Shown: in pieces, positions 39,090 to 47,340 of the stretch | Position numbering within the stretch: the stretch's first letter is position 1 | How the letters are laid out: each line of letters starts with the position of its first letter | The notes under the pieces: model-generated | Databases searched by the model: none | Seen by the model: only the letters and a program-made list of their open reading frames with translations | What the model was told of the DNA's origin: nothing | Source: CAZDDI01 sp964504195 | GTDB taxonomy: Bacteria; Chloroflexota; Anaerolineae; B4-G1; SLSP01 | Assembly: GCA_964504195.1 (NCBI GenBank) | Contig: CAZDDI010000010.1 | Coordinates: 39,204-103,203 of the forward strand | DNA: 64,000 bases | Reading direction: 5' to 3' | Program-made: the position numbers and the translations under genes

Positions 39090-41507
39090 TTATTCCTGTT
39101 TGGTGGAACGCAAGGGCAACAAAACATGGAACGTGCTGCCTGGACAGGTAGCCTCATCATAGCCGGGGCTTTCTACCCACAGATGCCCGCCATGCGCCTC
39201 GGTGATGCCTTTGGCTATTGCCAGCCCCAACCCAGGCCCGCCGCCTTTGAATTTAGTCTTGCCGGATGAGTGCAGGGCCACCTCGCCCGTCTGGTAAAAT
39301 TTGGTGAAGATAAGTTCCTGAAAATCGGGATCAATGCCGATACCGGTATCCCGCACCACAATCTCTACGCCCTCCGCCGCAAGACGCTCTTCCCCGACAG
39401 GCACAGCCCGCCCGGTCACGGTAATGCTGCCACCATCCGGCGTGTACTTGATCGCGTTAATCAGCAATTGCTGGAAAACCTTCTTGAGCTCATTGCTGTC
39501 GGCTTCGAGCGTAGGAAGCGCGGGTAAATCAAACACGAGTGTAAGGTCGCGATCAGCCAACGTGTCTTTGAAGCCCTCATGGACATGCTGCAATACAGTC
39601 GCAAGTTTAACAGTCTGCATGTGCAGCTGCAAGGCGCGACTGTCAATCTTCGCCATATCAAGCATGGTATTGATGATTTCATGCAAGCGCACCGCCCCGT
39701 CATAGATGCCACTGACCATCTGCTGGTGCATAGGGCTGGCCTCGATGATGGCATCCTTGAGAAGGATTTGGCTGTAACCGCGTAGCGTAGTAAGTGGGGT
39801 GCGCAGCTCGTGCGCGGCGACATTGATGAAATCACTCTTGGTGCGGTCGAGGCGTTCAAGCTGGGCATAGGCACGGGTAACATTGGCGTAGAGGCGGGCA
39901 TTTTCCAACGCGGCCGCGGTTTGTCCGGCAAAAGCCGTCGTCAGCTCGGCCTCAGCCGGGATATAAGGGTCCGGCGACTCACGGGTAAGGGAAAGCATCC
40001 CGATCACCTCTTCCTGATGTAGCAACGGCACGCCCAACCACGAACGCGCACGCGGCAGATTATCCACATAAATCCAGCTCGCCCACGCTTCTACATCGGC
40101 AATGAGCAAGGGCTGGCGCGTGCGATAGATCTGCCAAAAGAGATCGTTGTCATCGTCAATGGCGATGCGAATTGTTTGGAAGTTTGCCCCAGGGGGAAAA
40201 CCGCGCGCGGCGACAATTTCCAAGTCTTCGTCGGAACGCAACATGACCGAGCCGCGATCAAAGGGAACAAGCGAATGCAAGTAATCGAGCAGTAGATCGA
40301 GGATTTTAGCCAAGTCGAGGGTTTGGGAAAGAGCCTGGCCGACCTCAGAAAGCGTCTCTGCCAGTACACGCCGCGAGCGTTCACTTTCGTAAGCGGAGGC
40401 ATTCTGGATGGCGATAGCCACTTGCGAGGCCAATGATTGAAAAACGACCATATCCTGCTCGCTAAAGACGCCCGTCTGCGTACTTTGAATGTCCAGCACC
40501 CCCAATAACGTTCCGGTCGCTTCGAGTGGTAACACCAGCTCAGACTGAGTGTCCGGAATGATGTCTACTTTGACATAACGTTGATCACGGGCGATGTTAT
40601 TGACGAGAGCGGGCCGGCGATACTGGGCAACCCAGCCGATCAGCCCCTCTTCGCCTACCTTCATGCTGAACCCGCGCTGACAAAGCGCACGGCCCACCTC
40701 GCCGGTGCCAGCGCGGGACACAACGGCCTCGCCGGTCTCGTCGAGCAGAAAAATACCAACGTAGTAATAACCATACTGCTTCTTGATCAACTCGACCACC
40801 TGGTTAAGCAGCACATCGAGGTTCAAAATCGAAGAAATACTCTGCCCCACACCAATGGTAGTTTCGAGAGCGCGACGCGCACCTTGTGTAGATTGCAACG
40901 TAGTAACGAGCTCCTGCTGGCGCAGGTCATCGCTTAGGCGTAACCGCACCTGTTGACGCATCGCGCGCACACGGTTGAGATGTACAACAATACTTAAGGC
41001 AAAACCAAAAGCCAATGCAAAACCAAAGTGTATCCAGGCCGGATCAGCTGGGGAATTGTATGCAACGATGAACCACAATACAACAGAGGCTAGCAACACT
41101 GGTAATAACCATTGTGTAGAGAGGAAAAACAGGCTCAGGCCAATAATAAATAAAATAAAGTTAGTGGTCTGAAGTGGGTTCTGGTCAAAATAGATATGAA
41201 GGAAGATATTGACTAAAACCAAACCGGAAGCGCCGAGCGCAGTGGGGTAGACTCTGGAAAGTGACACTTTACCCTTACGGATGCGGGTATAAATCAAGAA
41301 CAACCCCAGCGCAGCAAGAATAGCAGCGACGAACATCACATTTCTGATGACGCCTTCGAGTAAGACAATATGCGCAAAGGCCAGCAGGGCCATGACCACA
41401 CCCAGGCCCAGCGTGGCGGAGCGCATATCCTCGCGCATCATTACTGTCAGCGCCTCACGGAGAGCACGCTCACTAATGTGCGTAATTTTGGAATAGTCGT
41501 CGCTCAT
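39090..41507 (-). CDS. Membrane sensor histidine kinase with two GAF domains
   Basis: The protein has 805 residues. Six or so membrane helices (about 28-175, e.g. VVMALLAFAHIVLLEGVI, FILFIIGLSLFFLSTQWLLP), a helical linker, GAF 1 (about 220-365, with IKKQYGYYYVGIFLLDETGE), GAF 2 (about 395-540), then HisKA with phospho-His in NVAAHELRTPLTTLRGYSQI. HATPase: NAIKYTPDGGS (N box), DTGIGIDP, GGGPGLGLAIAKGITEAHGG. GAF 1 contains a Cys/His-poor pocket, so the ligand is unknown. No receiver gene is adjacent; the partner regulator is elsewhere. Its 5' leader is interrupted by a TIR element 21 bp before the ATG. Confidence 0.93.
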   Translation of the reverse strand: MSDDYSKITHISERALREALTVMMREDMRSATLGLGVVMALLAFAHIVLLEGVIRNVMFVAAILAALGLFLIYTRIRKGKVSLSRVYPTALGASGLVLVNIFLHIYFDQNPLQTTNFILFIIGLSLFFLSTQWLLPVLLASVVLWFIVAYNSPADPAWIHFGFALAFGFALSIVVHLNRVRAMRQQVRLRLSDDLRQQELVTTLQSTQGARRALETTIGVGQSISSILNLDVLLNQVVELIKKQYGYYYVGIFLLDETGEAVVSRAGTGEVGRALCQRGFSMKVGEEGLIGWVAQYRRPALVNNIARDQRYVKVDIIPDTQSELVLPLEATGTLLGVLDIQSTQTGVFSEQDMVVFQSLASQVAIAIQNASAYESERSRRVLAETLSEVGQALSQTLDLAKILDLLLDYLHSLVPFDRGSVMLRSDEDLEIVAARGFPPGANFQTIRIAIDDDNDLFWQIYRTRQPLLIADVEAWASWIYVDNLPRARSWLGVPLLHQEEVIGMLSLTRESPDPYIPAEAELTTAFAGQTAAALENARLYANVTRAYAQLERLDRTKSDFINVAAHELRTPLTTLRGYSQILLKDAIIEASPMHQQMVSGIYDGAVRLHEIINTMLDMAKIDSRALQLHMQTVKLATVLQHVHEGFKDTLADRDLTLVFDLPALPTLEADSNELKKVFQQLLINAIKYTPDGGSITVTGRAVPVGEERLAAEGVEIVVRDTGIGIDPDFQELIFTKFYQTGEVALHSSGKTKFKGGGPGLGLAIAKGITEAHGGHLWVESPGYDEATCPGSTFHVLLPLRSTKQE

Positions 41508-41528
41508 CGTAGTGACCTACCTGAACAC

Positions 41529-41662
41529 GCAATGTCATTAAGTTAAGACCTGGTAGGTTTCGCTAAAATTGTGTTTGACCATATTTTCCAGGTGAACAGG
41601 GATGGTTATAGCGTTAAGCCCCTCAACCCTGCCAGTTCTATGTGCTAAACTAAATGCCATTG
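41529..41662 (-). mobile_element. TIR element copy D, upstream of the GAF sensor kinase
   Basis: This 134-bp element begins GCAATGTCATTAAGTTAAG, then ACCTGGTAGGTTTC, and ends with CTGCCAGTTCTATG, then AACTAAATGCCATTG. A perfect 9-bp duplication CCTGAACAC flanks it (41520-41528 and 41663-41671). Relative to copy B it is inverted in the chromosome but has the same orientation relative to its downstream gene (kinase start 41507). Confidence 0.9.
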
Positions 41663-41690
41663 CCTGAACACTTGGATAATCCGGATTCAA

Positions 41691-41733
41691 GAACCTGTCG
41701 AAACCAGCACCGGGTCTCAACAGACTCGTGGTG
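41691..41733. repeat. REP-like palindrome (copy 1)
   Basis: GAACCTGTCGAAACCAGCAC followed by CGGGTCTCAACAGACTCGTG: imperfect palindrome of the CCTGTCGAAAC...CAGRCTCG family; nearly the same arrangement recurs at 48736. Confidence 0.7.
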
Positions 41734-41804
41734 TAGCGAAACAGCTTCTATAGCATAGCACAAGAATGGCGTTGAGCAAGTATATTCGCGCCCAAGCGCC
41801 CTTT

Positions 41805-42602
41805 TTACGCTTCCGCGCAAAGCAGCGTACCTATGACTTTCTCCGGTTCCAGCAACGCCTGCCGCAGATTGCCCGGCGCGCGCCCGCTCAAAATCCACAC
41901 CCGCAGGCCCGGCGTTGCTTGCGCCAGCTTAAGCATCCGGCTGACCTTGTCTGCCATGCCGCCGGTCACATCCACCCCGCCGGAGCCGCCCAAGAACTGC
42001 GCCACGGCGGGATAGCTCGCCGGCGTGATGCGCGCAATCACCTGCCGTGCATCATCGAGCACTCCCGGCGCATTGCCCACCAGCAGAATCTGCTCCGGGT
42101 GCAGTTCGCCGGTTAAGTACACAAAGAGATCTTCCGTCGAAAAAATTGTGCCGCCCCAAGCCGTATCGAACGCCACATCACCGTAGATGAGCGGGATCAG
42201 CCGCTGCGCCAACGCCTGGCGCAGCGGCTCGAGCGCGAGCGTCGTAAGGGTACCCCCTTCGCCCTGTGCTGAAGCCGAAGGTTGCAGCGATAGCACCGGC
42301 AGCCCAGCTTCCAGGAAGGTATCGGTCACGATGCGATTGAGGCGCGCGGCGGCGGCGCTTACTTTGGCGAAGCCCTGCCACTGCGCCGGGGTGTGCGCCC
42401 CCTGGCGCGTCCCGTGATGGCTGGCCTCCCAATGTCCAAACGAGCCAGAGCCATGCCCCAAGACAACCTGCAATGCCGGGTTGATCTCGCGTGCCTCGCG
42501 CAACTCGTGCGCCAACCGGCGGAGCACCCCAAAGCGCACGGTAGCCTCACGACGCTTATCCGTAATCAGCGAGCCACCAAGTTTGACGAAGATCAGGGAC
42601 AT
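41805..42602 (-). CDS. Isopentenyl phosphate kinase
   Basis: This 265-residue amino-acid-kinase fold protein has IPK hallmarks: FVKLGGSLITDK (K7, K16), LGHGSGSFGHW with the diagnostic catalytic His57, YGDVAFDTAWGGTIFSTEDL and DVTGGMADKVSRMLKLA. IPK makes isopentenyl diphosphate from isopentenyl phosphate in the alternative mevalonate pathway, known from archaea, plants and some Chloroflexota. Its ATG overlaps the cutA end by 10 nt. No other isoprenoid genes lie in the window. Glutamate 5-kinase is less likely because of the GSGSFGH motif. Confidence 0.92.
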   Translation of the reverse strand: MSLIFVKLGGSLITDKRREATVRFGVLRRLAHELREAREINPALQVVLGHGSGSFGHWEASHHGTRQGAHTPAQWQGFAKVSAAAARLNRIVTDTFLEAGLPVLSLQPSASAQGEGGTLTTLALEPLRQALAQRLIPLIYGDVAFDTAWGGTIFSTEDLFVYLTGELHPEQILLVGNAPGVLDDARQVIARITPASYPAVAQFLGGSGGVDVTGGMADKVSRMLKLAQATPGLRVWILSGRAPGNLRQALLEPEKVIGTLLCAEA

Positions 42603-42925
42603 GAGGGGGCCTCTTTCACAGCAGCTTCCAGCCAGGCGAGATACGCCGCGCTACCCACCGTAACCGGCACAGCCAGGATTTCCGGCACAGCGTAAGGATG
42701 TATGGCAATGATTGCCACCTCCACCGCCGCATACCGCGCTTGCTCGGTCTTGATCAGGCACAGCCACTCGCGAGCGGTCTCCACGGCGTCCTCCCAGCGG
42801 TAAGTGCTGGTAATCGGCCCGATGACCTGGACACACGCGGCCAGATTCTGCTCTACTAACGCCTGCGCAATCTGCGCCGCGCTGGCTTCGCTATCCGTCG
42901 TTGTGAATACCTGAATCGCGCTCAT
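42593..42925 (-). CDS. cutA: CutA1-type divalent cation tolerance protein
   Basis: The protein has 110 residues from ATG 42925, chosen for CGAGGAGGTT directly upstream; an ATG at 42943 lacks a site. The trimeric CutA fold is recognisable from MSAIQVFTTTDSEASAAQIA, LVEQNLAACVQVIGPITSTY, EWLCLIKTEQARYAAVEVAI and HPYAVPEILAVPV. CutA1 was linked to copper tolerance but acts broadly as a small trimeric protein whose true role is unsettled. It is translationally coupled to the isopentenyl phosphate kinase gene downstream (10-nt overlap). Confidence 0.95.
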   Translation of the reverse strand: MSAIQVFTTTDSEASAAQIAQALVEQNLAACVQVIGPITSTYRWEDAVETAREWLCLIKTEQARYAAVEVAIIAIHPYAVPEILAVPVTVGSAAYLAWLEAAVKEAPSCP

Positions 42926-42982
42926 AACCTCCTCGATTTTCAAAGCGTGGTGCGCTCCAAAAATACGCTACACTTGATATAG

Positions 42983-44053
42983 CTACACAAACAGCACCGC
43001 CACTGCCGCCAGGCTGACCAATGCCCACACGACGCGATTCCAATCCCAAATCCGCCGCCCGTTGAAACTGATCAACGGGAAGAACACGATGAGCGTTTCC
43101 AGCAGCGTCAACATTCTGCCGATGGCAAACAGCATCTCCCAAAACGAGAGCAGCCCTGACGCTACTTGCCAATGCAACGCGGCCCAGCTGCCCCAGGTCA
43201 ATAGTAGCGAAGCCAACGTGCCCGCCAGCGCCATCGGGCCGATCTTGGGGAGCAGCTCGCGGTAACGCCAGCGGTCGCCTACGGGATAAAAGCTGCCGGG
43301 GAAGGGGAAGAAGCTACCAAAGGCCAATGCAATACCCAACACCAACGTGGTGCTCGATTCCCACGCACGGAAGCGCACCGCAAGACCTTGCGCCTTTGCT
43401 GCGCTCAGCATCGCCAGAGAACGCAGGCCGAAAAGCAGCAAAAATACCAGGGGAATCGTCCACAATGCGTTGGGATTCAGCGCCCCCTGCCGCCACACGG
43501 CCAGCCAGAGCAGCAACGTGTTGATGAGCCATGTCCCTAGCCATTGCAGCACGGGACTATCGGGCTGCTCTGCACCGGGCTTGACCCACAGGAAATGCCC
43601 TACATCTATGAAGTGAAAGGAATGCCACCAATAGGGGAGGATGCCCAGGCCGTAGCGGCGCAGTTGCTCGCCCAGCGAAAGGATCTCGAAACCGCGCGTG
43701 GAGAAGACCTTGCTGGAGCTGGTATTGTAGCCCTCCACGCAAGCGGAAAGTTCCGTGCAACCTTGCGCATCGAAAAATTCCAGCGCGCCTTCAACCAATG
43801 CCTGCCCCACGCCCAAGCCGCGCGCGTCAGGATCGGTGAAGAGCCAGGAAACGAATCCGACTTTGCGCTCTTTGATGGTGAAAATCTTGAGGACCACGCC
43901 ACCTACGATGTGGCCGGCGTGCTCGGCTACCAGCACATCTTTGCCCCACGAGAAAAACAGCCAGGTGGGGGGCGAAAACGCCCGGCGCATGACGCGCTGT
44001 ACCGCAGCTTTTTCACCATCTTGAATGGGGCGGATAATGACACTGTTGTCCAT
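42983..44053 (-). CDS. GNAT acetyltransferase fused to a multi-pass membrane domain
   Basis: The protein has 356 residues from ATG 44053 (AGGGGGAAACAAC upstream; a longer frame to 44224 has no support). Residues 1-~165 form a GNAT fold: VIIRPIQDGEKAAVQRVMRR, then DPDARGLGVGQALVEGALEF with the acetyl-CoA R-x-x-G-x-G loop. About residues 165-356 hold five or six membrane helices (WTIPLVFLLLFGLRSLAMLS; MALAGTLASLLLTWGSWAAL; MLTLLETLIVFFPLISF), including FPFPGSFYPVGDRWRY between helices. This part is reminiscent of the membrane core of site-2-protease relatives, without HExxH. Function unknown; a membrane-linked acyl transfer is conceivable. Confidence 0.7.
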   Translation of the reverse strand: MDNSVIIRPIQDGEKAAVQRVMRRAFSPPTWLFFSWGKDVLVAEHAGHIVGGVVLKIFTIKERKVGFVSWLFTDPDARGLGVGQALVEGALEFFDAQGCTELSACVEGYNTSSSKVFSTRGFEILSLGEQLRRYGLGILPYWWHSFHFIDVGHFLWVKPGAEQPDSPVLQWLGTWLINTLLLWLAVWRQGALNPNALWTIPLVFLLLFGLRSLAMLSAAKAQGLAVRFRAWESSTTLVLGIALAFGSFFPFPGSFYPVGDRWRYRELLPKIGPMALAGTLASLLLTWGSWAALHWQVASGLLSFWEMLFAIGRMLTLLETLIVFFPLISFNGRRIWDWNRVVWALVSLAAVAVLFV

Positions 44054-44139
44054 GTTGTTTCCCCCTATTAGAAAAGTAGGGCGAGGCATACCTCGTCCTA
44101 CTTTTCGATTGTACTCTACAAGCCCAATTTTACCATCTT

Positions 44140-45630
44140 CTACGTGGCTTCCGCGCGCTTGATCAGCGATTTCTCCCCAAAGATGAAAAAGACCATCCCG
44201 GCCAGACAGAGCCACCCGAACCAATCGCCCAGGCGCACGGCGATGCTGTCGCCGCTGCCCAGTGGTACATCGGCTACCAGCGTGGCCTCGCCACCTTCCG
44301 GGAACATCGCCAGCGCAATGACGCGCCCATAAGGATCAATAATGGCGGAATCGAAGCCGCTATCGCTCTTCACCATCGCCACACGGTTCTCCACCGCGCG
44401 GAAGACAACGTGTGTATAGTGCTTGTCAGCGATGCCGGCCCAGTCATTGGAGGGCACGGCGATGAGCTGCGCGCCCTGCCGCGCCAGCTTCCGTGCCGTA
44501 TCGGTGAAGTCGAGATCGTAGCAGATGATGGTCCCCAGCACGCCCAGTGGCGTCTCGTAGACCGGGTAGGTCCCCCGCGTGATGCTGGTCTCGCCGGCGA
44601 ACGTCACCGGATGATCTTTGCCGAAGACGCCCAGGAATTCCCCCGCCGGGCTGATGAGGGTGGCTTCGTTGCGCAGACCCTCGTCCGTGTTGATCATGTA
44701 CCCGATCACCAGATAGGCTCCCGTTTCGCGCGCCAACGCGGGCAGCCCCAGCGGATCATCCACTTGCGGATCGTATTGCAGCGCGCCCTCCGGCCAGACG
44801 ATGACCTGTGCACCCTGCGCCGCGGCCTCACGGGTCTGCTCCACCGCGCGCGCATGGAGCAGCGCCAAACGCTCATATTCCCCTGTAAACCCCAAAATGC
44901 CCAGTGAGGTTTCCGGCTGAATGGCAGCCACGCGCAGGATCGGGCCGGCAGGGGCGGGAAACAGCGCCAAACTCAGCCCCACCCACACAACCAGCGTGAC
45001 ACCCGCTGCGATCAGCCAGCGGCGCGTCAGCGGCGACGCCGCCACAGGCGCATCAGCATCAAGCGTCCAGCGCGTATCGAAGGCCCTGATCGCGGCCAGT
45101 CCCAGCGCGTAGTTGATCAAGAGGATCAGCGTGCTCACGCCAAAGATACCGAAGATGCTGGCGGGTTGGATGAGCCAGGGCTGGGTGTGCAGTGTGTACG
45201 CCACAAAGCCCCACGTCCCGGCGAGGGGAATGAAGATGCGGACGAACTCGAAGCCCATCCAGGCGGCCACGCCCTGCCACACGAACCAGCGGTAGCCCGT
45301 TTTCTCGTGGAAGCGGCGCAGCGTGCCATCGGTCAGCAAAGAAAAGACCACTCCAAAGACAGGCAAATACTCCATAAAGAGGCCGGAGCCACCGAAGACC
45401 GGGCCGATATAGCCCCATAGAAACAACCCATTAAACGCCGCGGATGCAAACATGGAGAATTTTGCGGGCATGATCCGATATTGTGCTAGAATAGCCGGCA
45501 CAAAGCTGAACCAGACCAGGAACCACAGATTGTACGGGGGGAAAGCCAGTACCAGCAATCCCGCGCCGATGGCCGCAAGCGCCAGTCCCAGCACGATGCG
45601 CCCGACAGTGGATGTAGATAGTGTTTTCAT
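44140..45630 (-). CDS. lnt: Apolipoprotein N-acyltransferase-like membrane protein (nitrilase domain)
   Basis: The protein has 496 residues from ATG 45630, which has AGGAG at 7 nt (the ATG at 45636 has only 1 nt). Six or so N-terminal membrane helices, then a carbon-nitrogen hydrolase domain (about 232-455) with the triad E281 (VIVWPEGAL), K338 (VFGKDHPVTF) and C370 (TIICYDLDF), and a final membrane helix. This is the Lnt layout, which N-acylates lipoproteins at the outer face of the membrane. Lnt-type proteins also act as glycolipid mannosyl partners in some Actinobacteria (Ppm1). Downstream of, and co-oriented with, the small membrane protein at 45706. Confidence 0.85.
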   Translation of the reverse strand: MKTLSTSTVGRIVLGLALAAIGAGLLVLAFPPYNLWFLVWFSFVPAILAQYRIMPAKFSMFASAAFNGLFLWGYIGPVFGGSGLFMEYLPVFGVVFSLLTDGTLRRFHEKTGYRWFVWQGVAAWMGFEFVRIFIPLAGTWGFVAYTLHTQPWLIQPASIFGIFGVSTLILLINYALGLAAIRAFDTRWTLDADAPVAASPLTRRWLIAAGVTLVVWVGLSLALFPAPAGPILRVAAIQPETSLGILGFTGEYERLALLHARAVEQTREAAAQGAQVIVWPEGALQYDPQVDDPLGLPALARETGAYLVIGYMINTDEGLRNEATLISPAGEFLGVFGKDHPVTFAGETSITRGTYPVYETPLGVLGTIICYDLDFTDTARKLARQGAQLIAVPSNDWAGIADKHYTHVVFRAVENRVAMVKSDSGFDSAIIDPYGRVIALAMFPEGGEATLVADVPLGSGDSIAVRLGDWFGWLCLAGMVFFIFGEKSLIKRAEAT

Positions 45631-45705
45631 TGTCATGCTCCTGTAAAAAATCTGCAAATCTCAAATCAAAAAATCTTTTACGTGGGGCGAGCAACCAGTA
45701 ACCAG

Positions 45706-46227
45706 TTACTCCTGCAACCCCTTGCGCCAGAGCAGCAGATAGAGGCCGACTGCGATGAGCACGATGGGCCAGCCCTGGCCGAAGTATTCCAGCATCGCCA
45801 GGCCCGCTTCGCCGCTGAGCAGCGCGCCACCGATGAAGGCCATGACGCCGCCAGGAATCAGGGGCCACCACGCCGCCCTGCGGATGAACAGCGCCGAGGT
45901 CAGCGTAATGAGCGCCCACCCGCCCGCGAAACTGACCAGAAAGAGTCCATCGCTGGCCGGATATTCCAATCCACTGAACGGCCCATTGAGCAACAACCCA
46001 CCCACGCCGATACCGGTAAGGATGCCGCCGGGAATCACATACCCCAAACGCCGCGCGAGGCTGCCCCACACGAGGAAGAGCAGTCCCAGCGCCAGGGGGA
46101 AGGCCGCGCCGAGATTCCACTTGAAGATATTGCTCGCCAACAGCCATAAGCCGAGGCCCAGCAATACCACGCCCCAGGCGAGCTGGTCGCGCTTTTCTGT
46201 GTTCTGAGCCGAAATGTTGTTATTCAT
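45706..46227 (-). CDS. Small membrane protein with LiaI/DUF5668-like helices
   Basis: The protein has 173 residues from ATG 46227 (AGGAGGATTACG upstream; longer frame to 46278 unsupported). Five or six short hydrophobic helices with Trp/Gly-rich turns: LAWGVVLLGLGLWLLASNIF, AFPLALGLLFLVWGSLARRL, GYVIPGGILTGIGVGGLLLN, WPIVLIAVGLYLLLWR. Helix pairs of this kind occur in LiaI/LiaF-type and DUF5668 proteins that accompany envelope-stress two-component systems. The NarL-type kinase/regulator pair lies just upstream on the same strand, separated by terminator-like repeats, so a LiaFSR-like association is possible but unproven. Confidence 0.65.
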   Translation of the reverse strand: MNNNISAQNTEKRDQLAWGVVLLGLGLWLLASNIFKWNLGAAFPLALGLLFLVWGSLARRLGYVIPGGILTGIGVGGLLLNGPFSGLEYPASDGLFLVSFAGGWALITLTSALFIRRAAWWPLIPGGVMAFIGGALLSGEAGLAMLEYFGQGWPIVLIAVGLYLLLWRKGLQE

Positions 46228-46374
46228 CGTAATCCTCCTGCGAAAACAAGCGTAACGCGGAGCGTCTGCTCCGCACACGAACGGCGCATTATGAATTTTA
46301 AGAAATCAATCTGTAAATAAGGTTTTGTGTGAAATCGGTCGCTCTAAAAATAAAATGATCCCCCCTTTCCCCCT

Positions 46375-46510
46375 GCCCCCTTTCCCCCGCAAGCGAGGGA
46401 AAGGGGGGATTTTTTTGTGGGTTTTTTGGGCGGCGGCTTTGCCGCCGCCCAAAAAACCCGTTGTTTTCTCCCCCTCCCCGCACCGCACAGCGGCGTGGGG
46501 AGGGGGCCAG
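46375..46510. repeat. Cluster of stem-loops in the 46228-46687 gap
   Basis: Three structures lie in tandem: CCCCCTTTCCC/GGGAAAGGGGG (46376-46408) followed by ATTTTTTT, a perfect 19-bp inverted repeat (46419-46437 with 46441-46459, outer half GGGTTTTTTGGG), and an imperfect CCTCCCCGC/GTGGGGAGG (about 46473-46504). They lie downstream of the regulator gene at 46688 and probably terminate it. The remaining gap holds a low-complexity GCTTGCGGCTT-like run near 46640-46685. Confidence 0.7.
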
Positions 46511-46687
46511 GGGGTGGGGTAAAATTCTCAATTCGTAAATTTTTTCATCCACACTGGCTTTGAACGATGAAGATACTATACCATGCCGGGAAGCAAACGG
46601 GATGGCCCAGAGGTCACGGTTGCAGTCACATTGAAGGGTATGACCCGCAGGCTTGCCGCTTGTGACTTGCGGCTTTAGGCTTGAGGC

Positions 46688-47338
46688 TTACAACAGCCCG
46701 AGCTCGCGCGCGCGGAGGGCCGCCTGGGTGCGGTCGCGCACATCGAGCTTGGTGAGGATATTGGTGAGGTGATTCTTTGCCGTGCCTTCGGCGATGAAGA
46801 GGGCGGCGGCAATTTCCTTGTTGCTCGCGCCCTGGGCTACCAGCCGTAACACATCCAGCTCGCGGTCGGAAAGCGCCTCGACGGGCGCGGCAGCGCGGGG
46901 GGCGTGTTCTGCCAGCCGCGCGAACTCGGCTACCACCTTCGCCGCCACCGAGGGTTGCAGGAAGGATTCGCCACGCGCGGCGGCCCGCACCGCCTCGAAG
47001 AGCTTGGCAGAGCTGGCATCCTTGAGCAGATAGCCCAATGCGCCTGCTCGCAGCCCCTCGAAGATGTCTTCATCATCATCGAAGGTGGTGAGGACGATGA
47101 CGCGCGCTTCGGGATGGGCAGCACGCAGGCGGCGGGTCGCCGCCACGCCATCGAGCACGGGCATCCGCAAATCCATCAGCACCACATCCGGGCGAACAAC
47201 AGGGCAAAGGCGCAGCGCTTCCTCGCCATGCGCCGCCTCGCCCACCACCTCGAAATCGGGATGGGTGGCGAGCAGCGTGCGCAGCCCCTCGCGGAACATG
47301 GCTTGATCATCTACCAGCAGAATGCGAATTCGGCCCAT
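46688..47338 (-). CDS. NarL/LiaR-family response regulator
   Basis: The protein has 216 residues. Receiver: ILLVDDQAMFREGLRTLLAT, phosphoacceptor D56 in VLMDLRMPVLDG, Thr in VLTTFDDDED and Lys in LLKDASSAKL. DNA-binding HTH at the C-terminus (LSDRELDVLRLVAQGASNKE, then AEGTAKNHLTNILTKLDV). It is encoded 2 nt after the kinase stop at 47341, a classic kinase-regulator operon. Likely target: envelope or stress genes, inferred only from similarity to the LiaR/VraR type. Confidence 0.95.
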   Translation of the reverse strand: MGRIRILLVDDQAMFREGLRTLLATHPDFEVVGEAAHGEEALRLCPVVRPDVVLMDLRMPVLDGVAATRRLRAAHPEARVIVLTTFDDDEDIFEGLRAGALGYLLKDASSAKLFEAVRAAARGESFLQPSVAAKVVAEFARLAEHAPRAAAPVEALSDRELDVLRLVAQGASNKEIAAALFIAEGTAKNHLTNILTKLDVRDRTQAALRARELGLL

Positions 47339-47340
47339 GG

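Noticed and set aside
39090..41507. Phytochrome-type kinase
   Set aside because: GAF domains lack a visible chromophore-binding Cys-His motif and the N-terminus is membrane-embedded.
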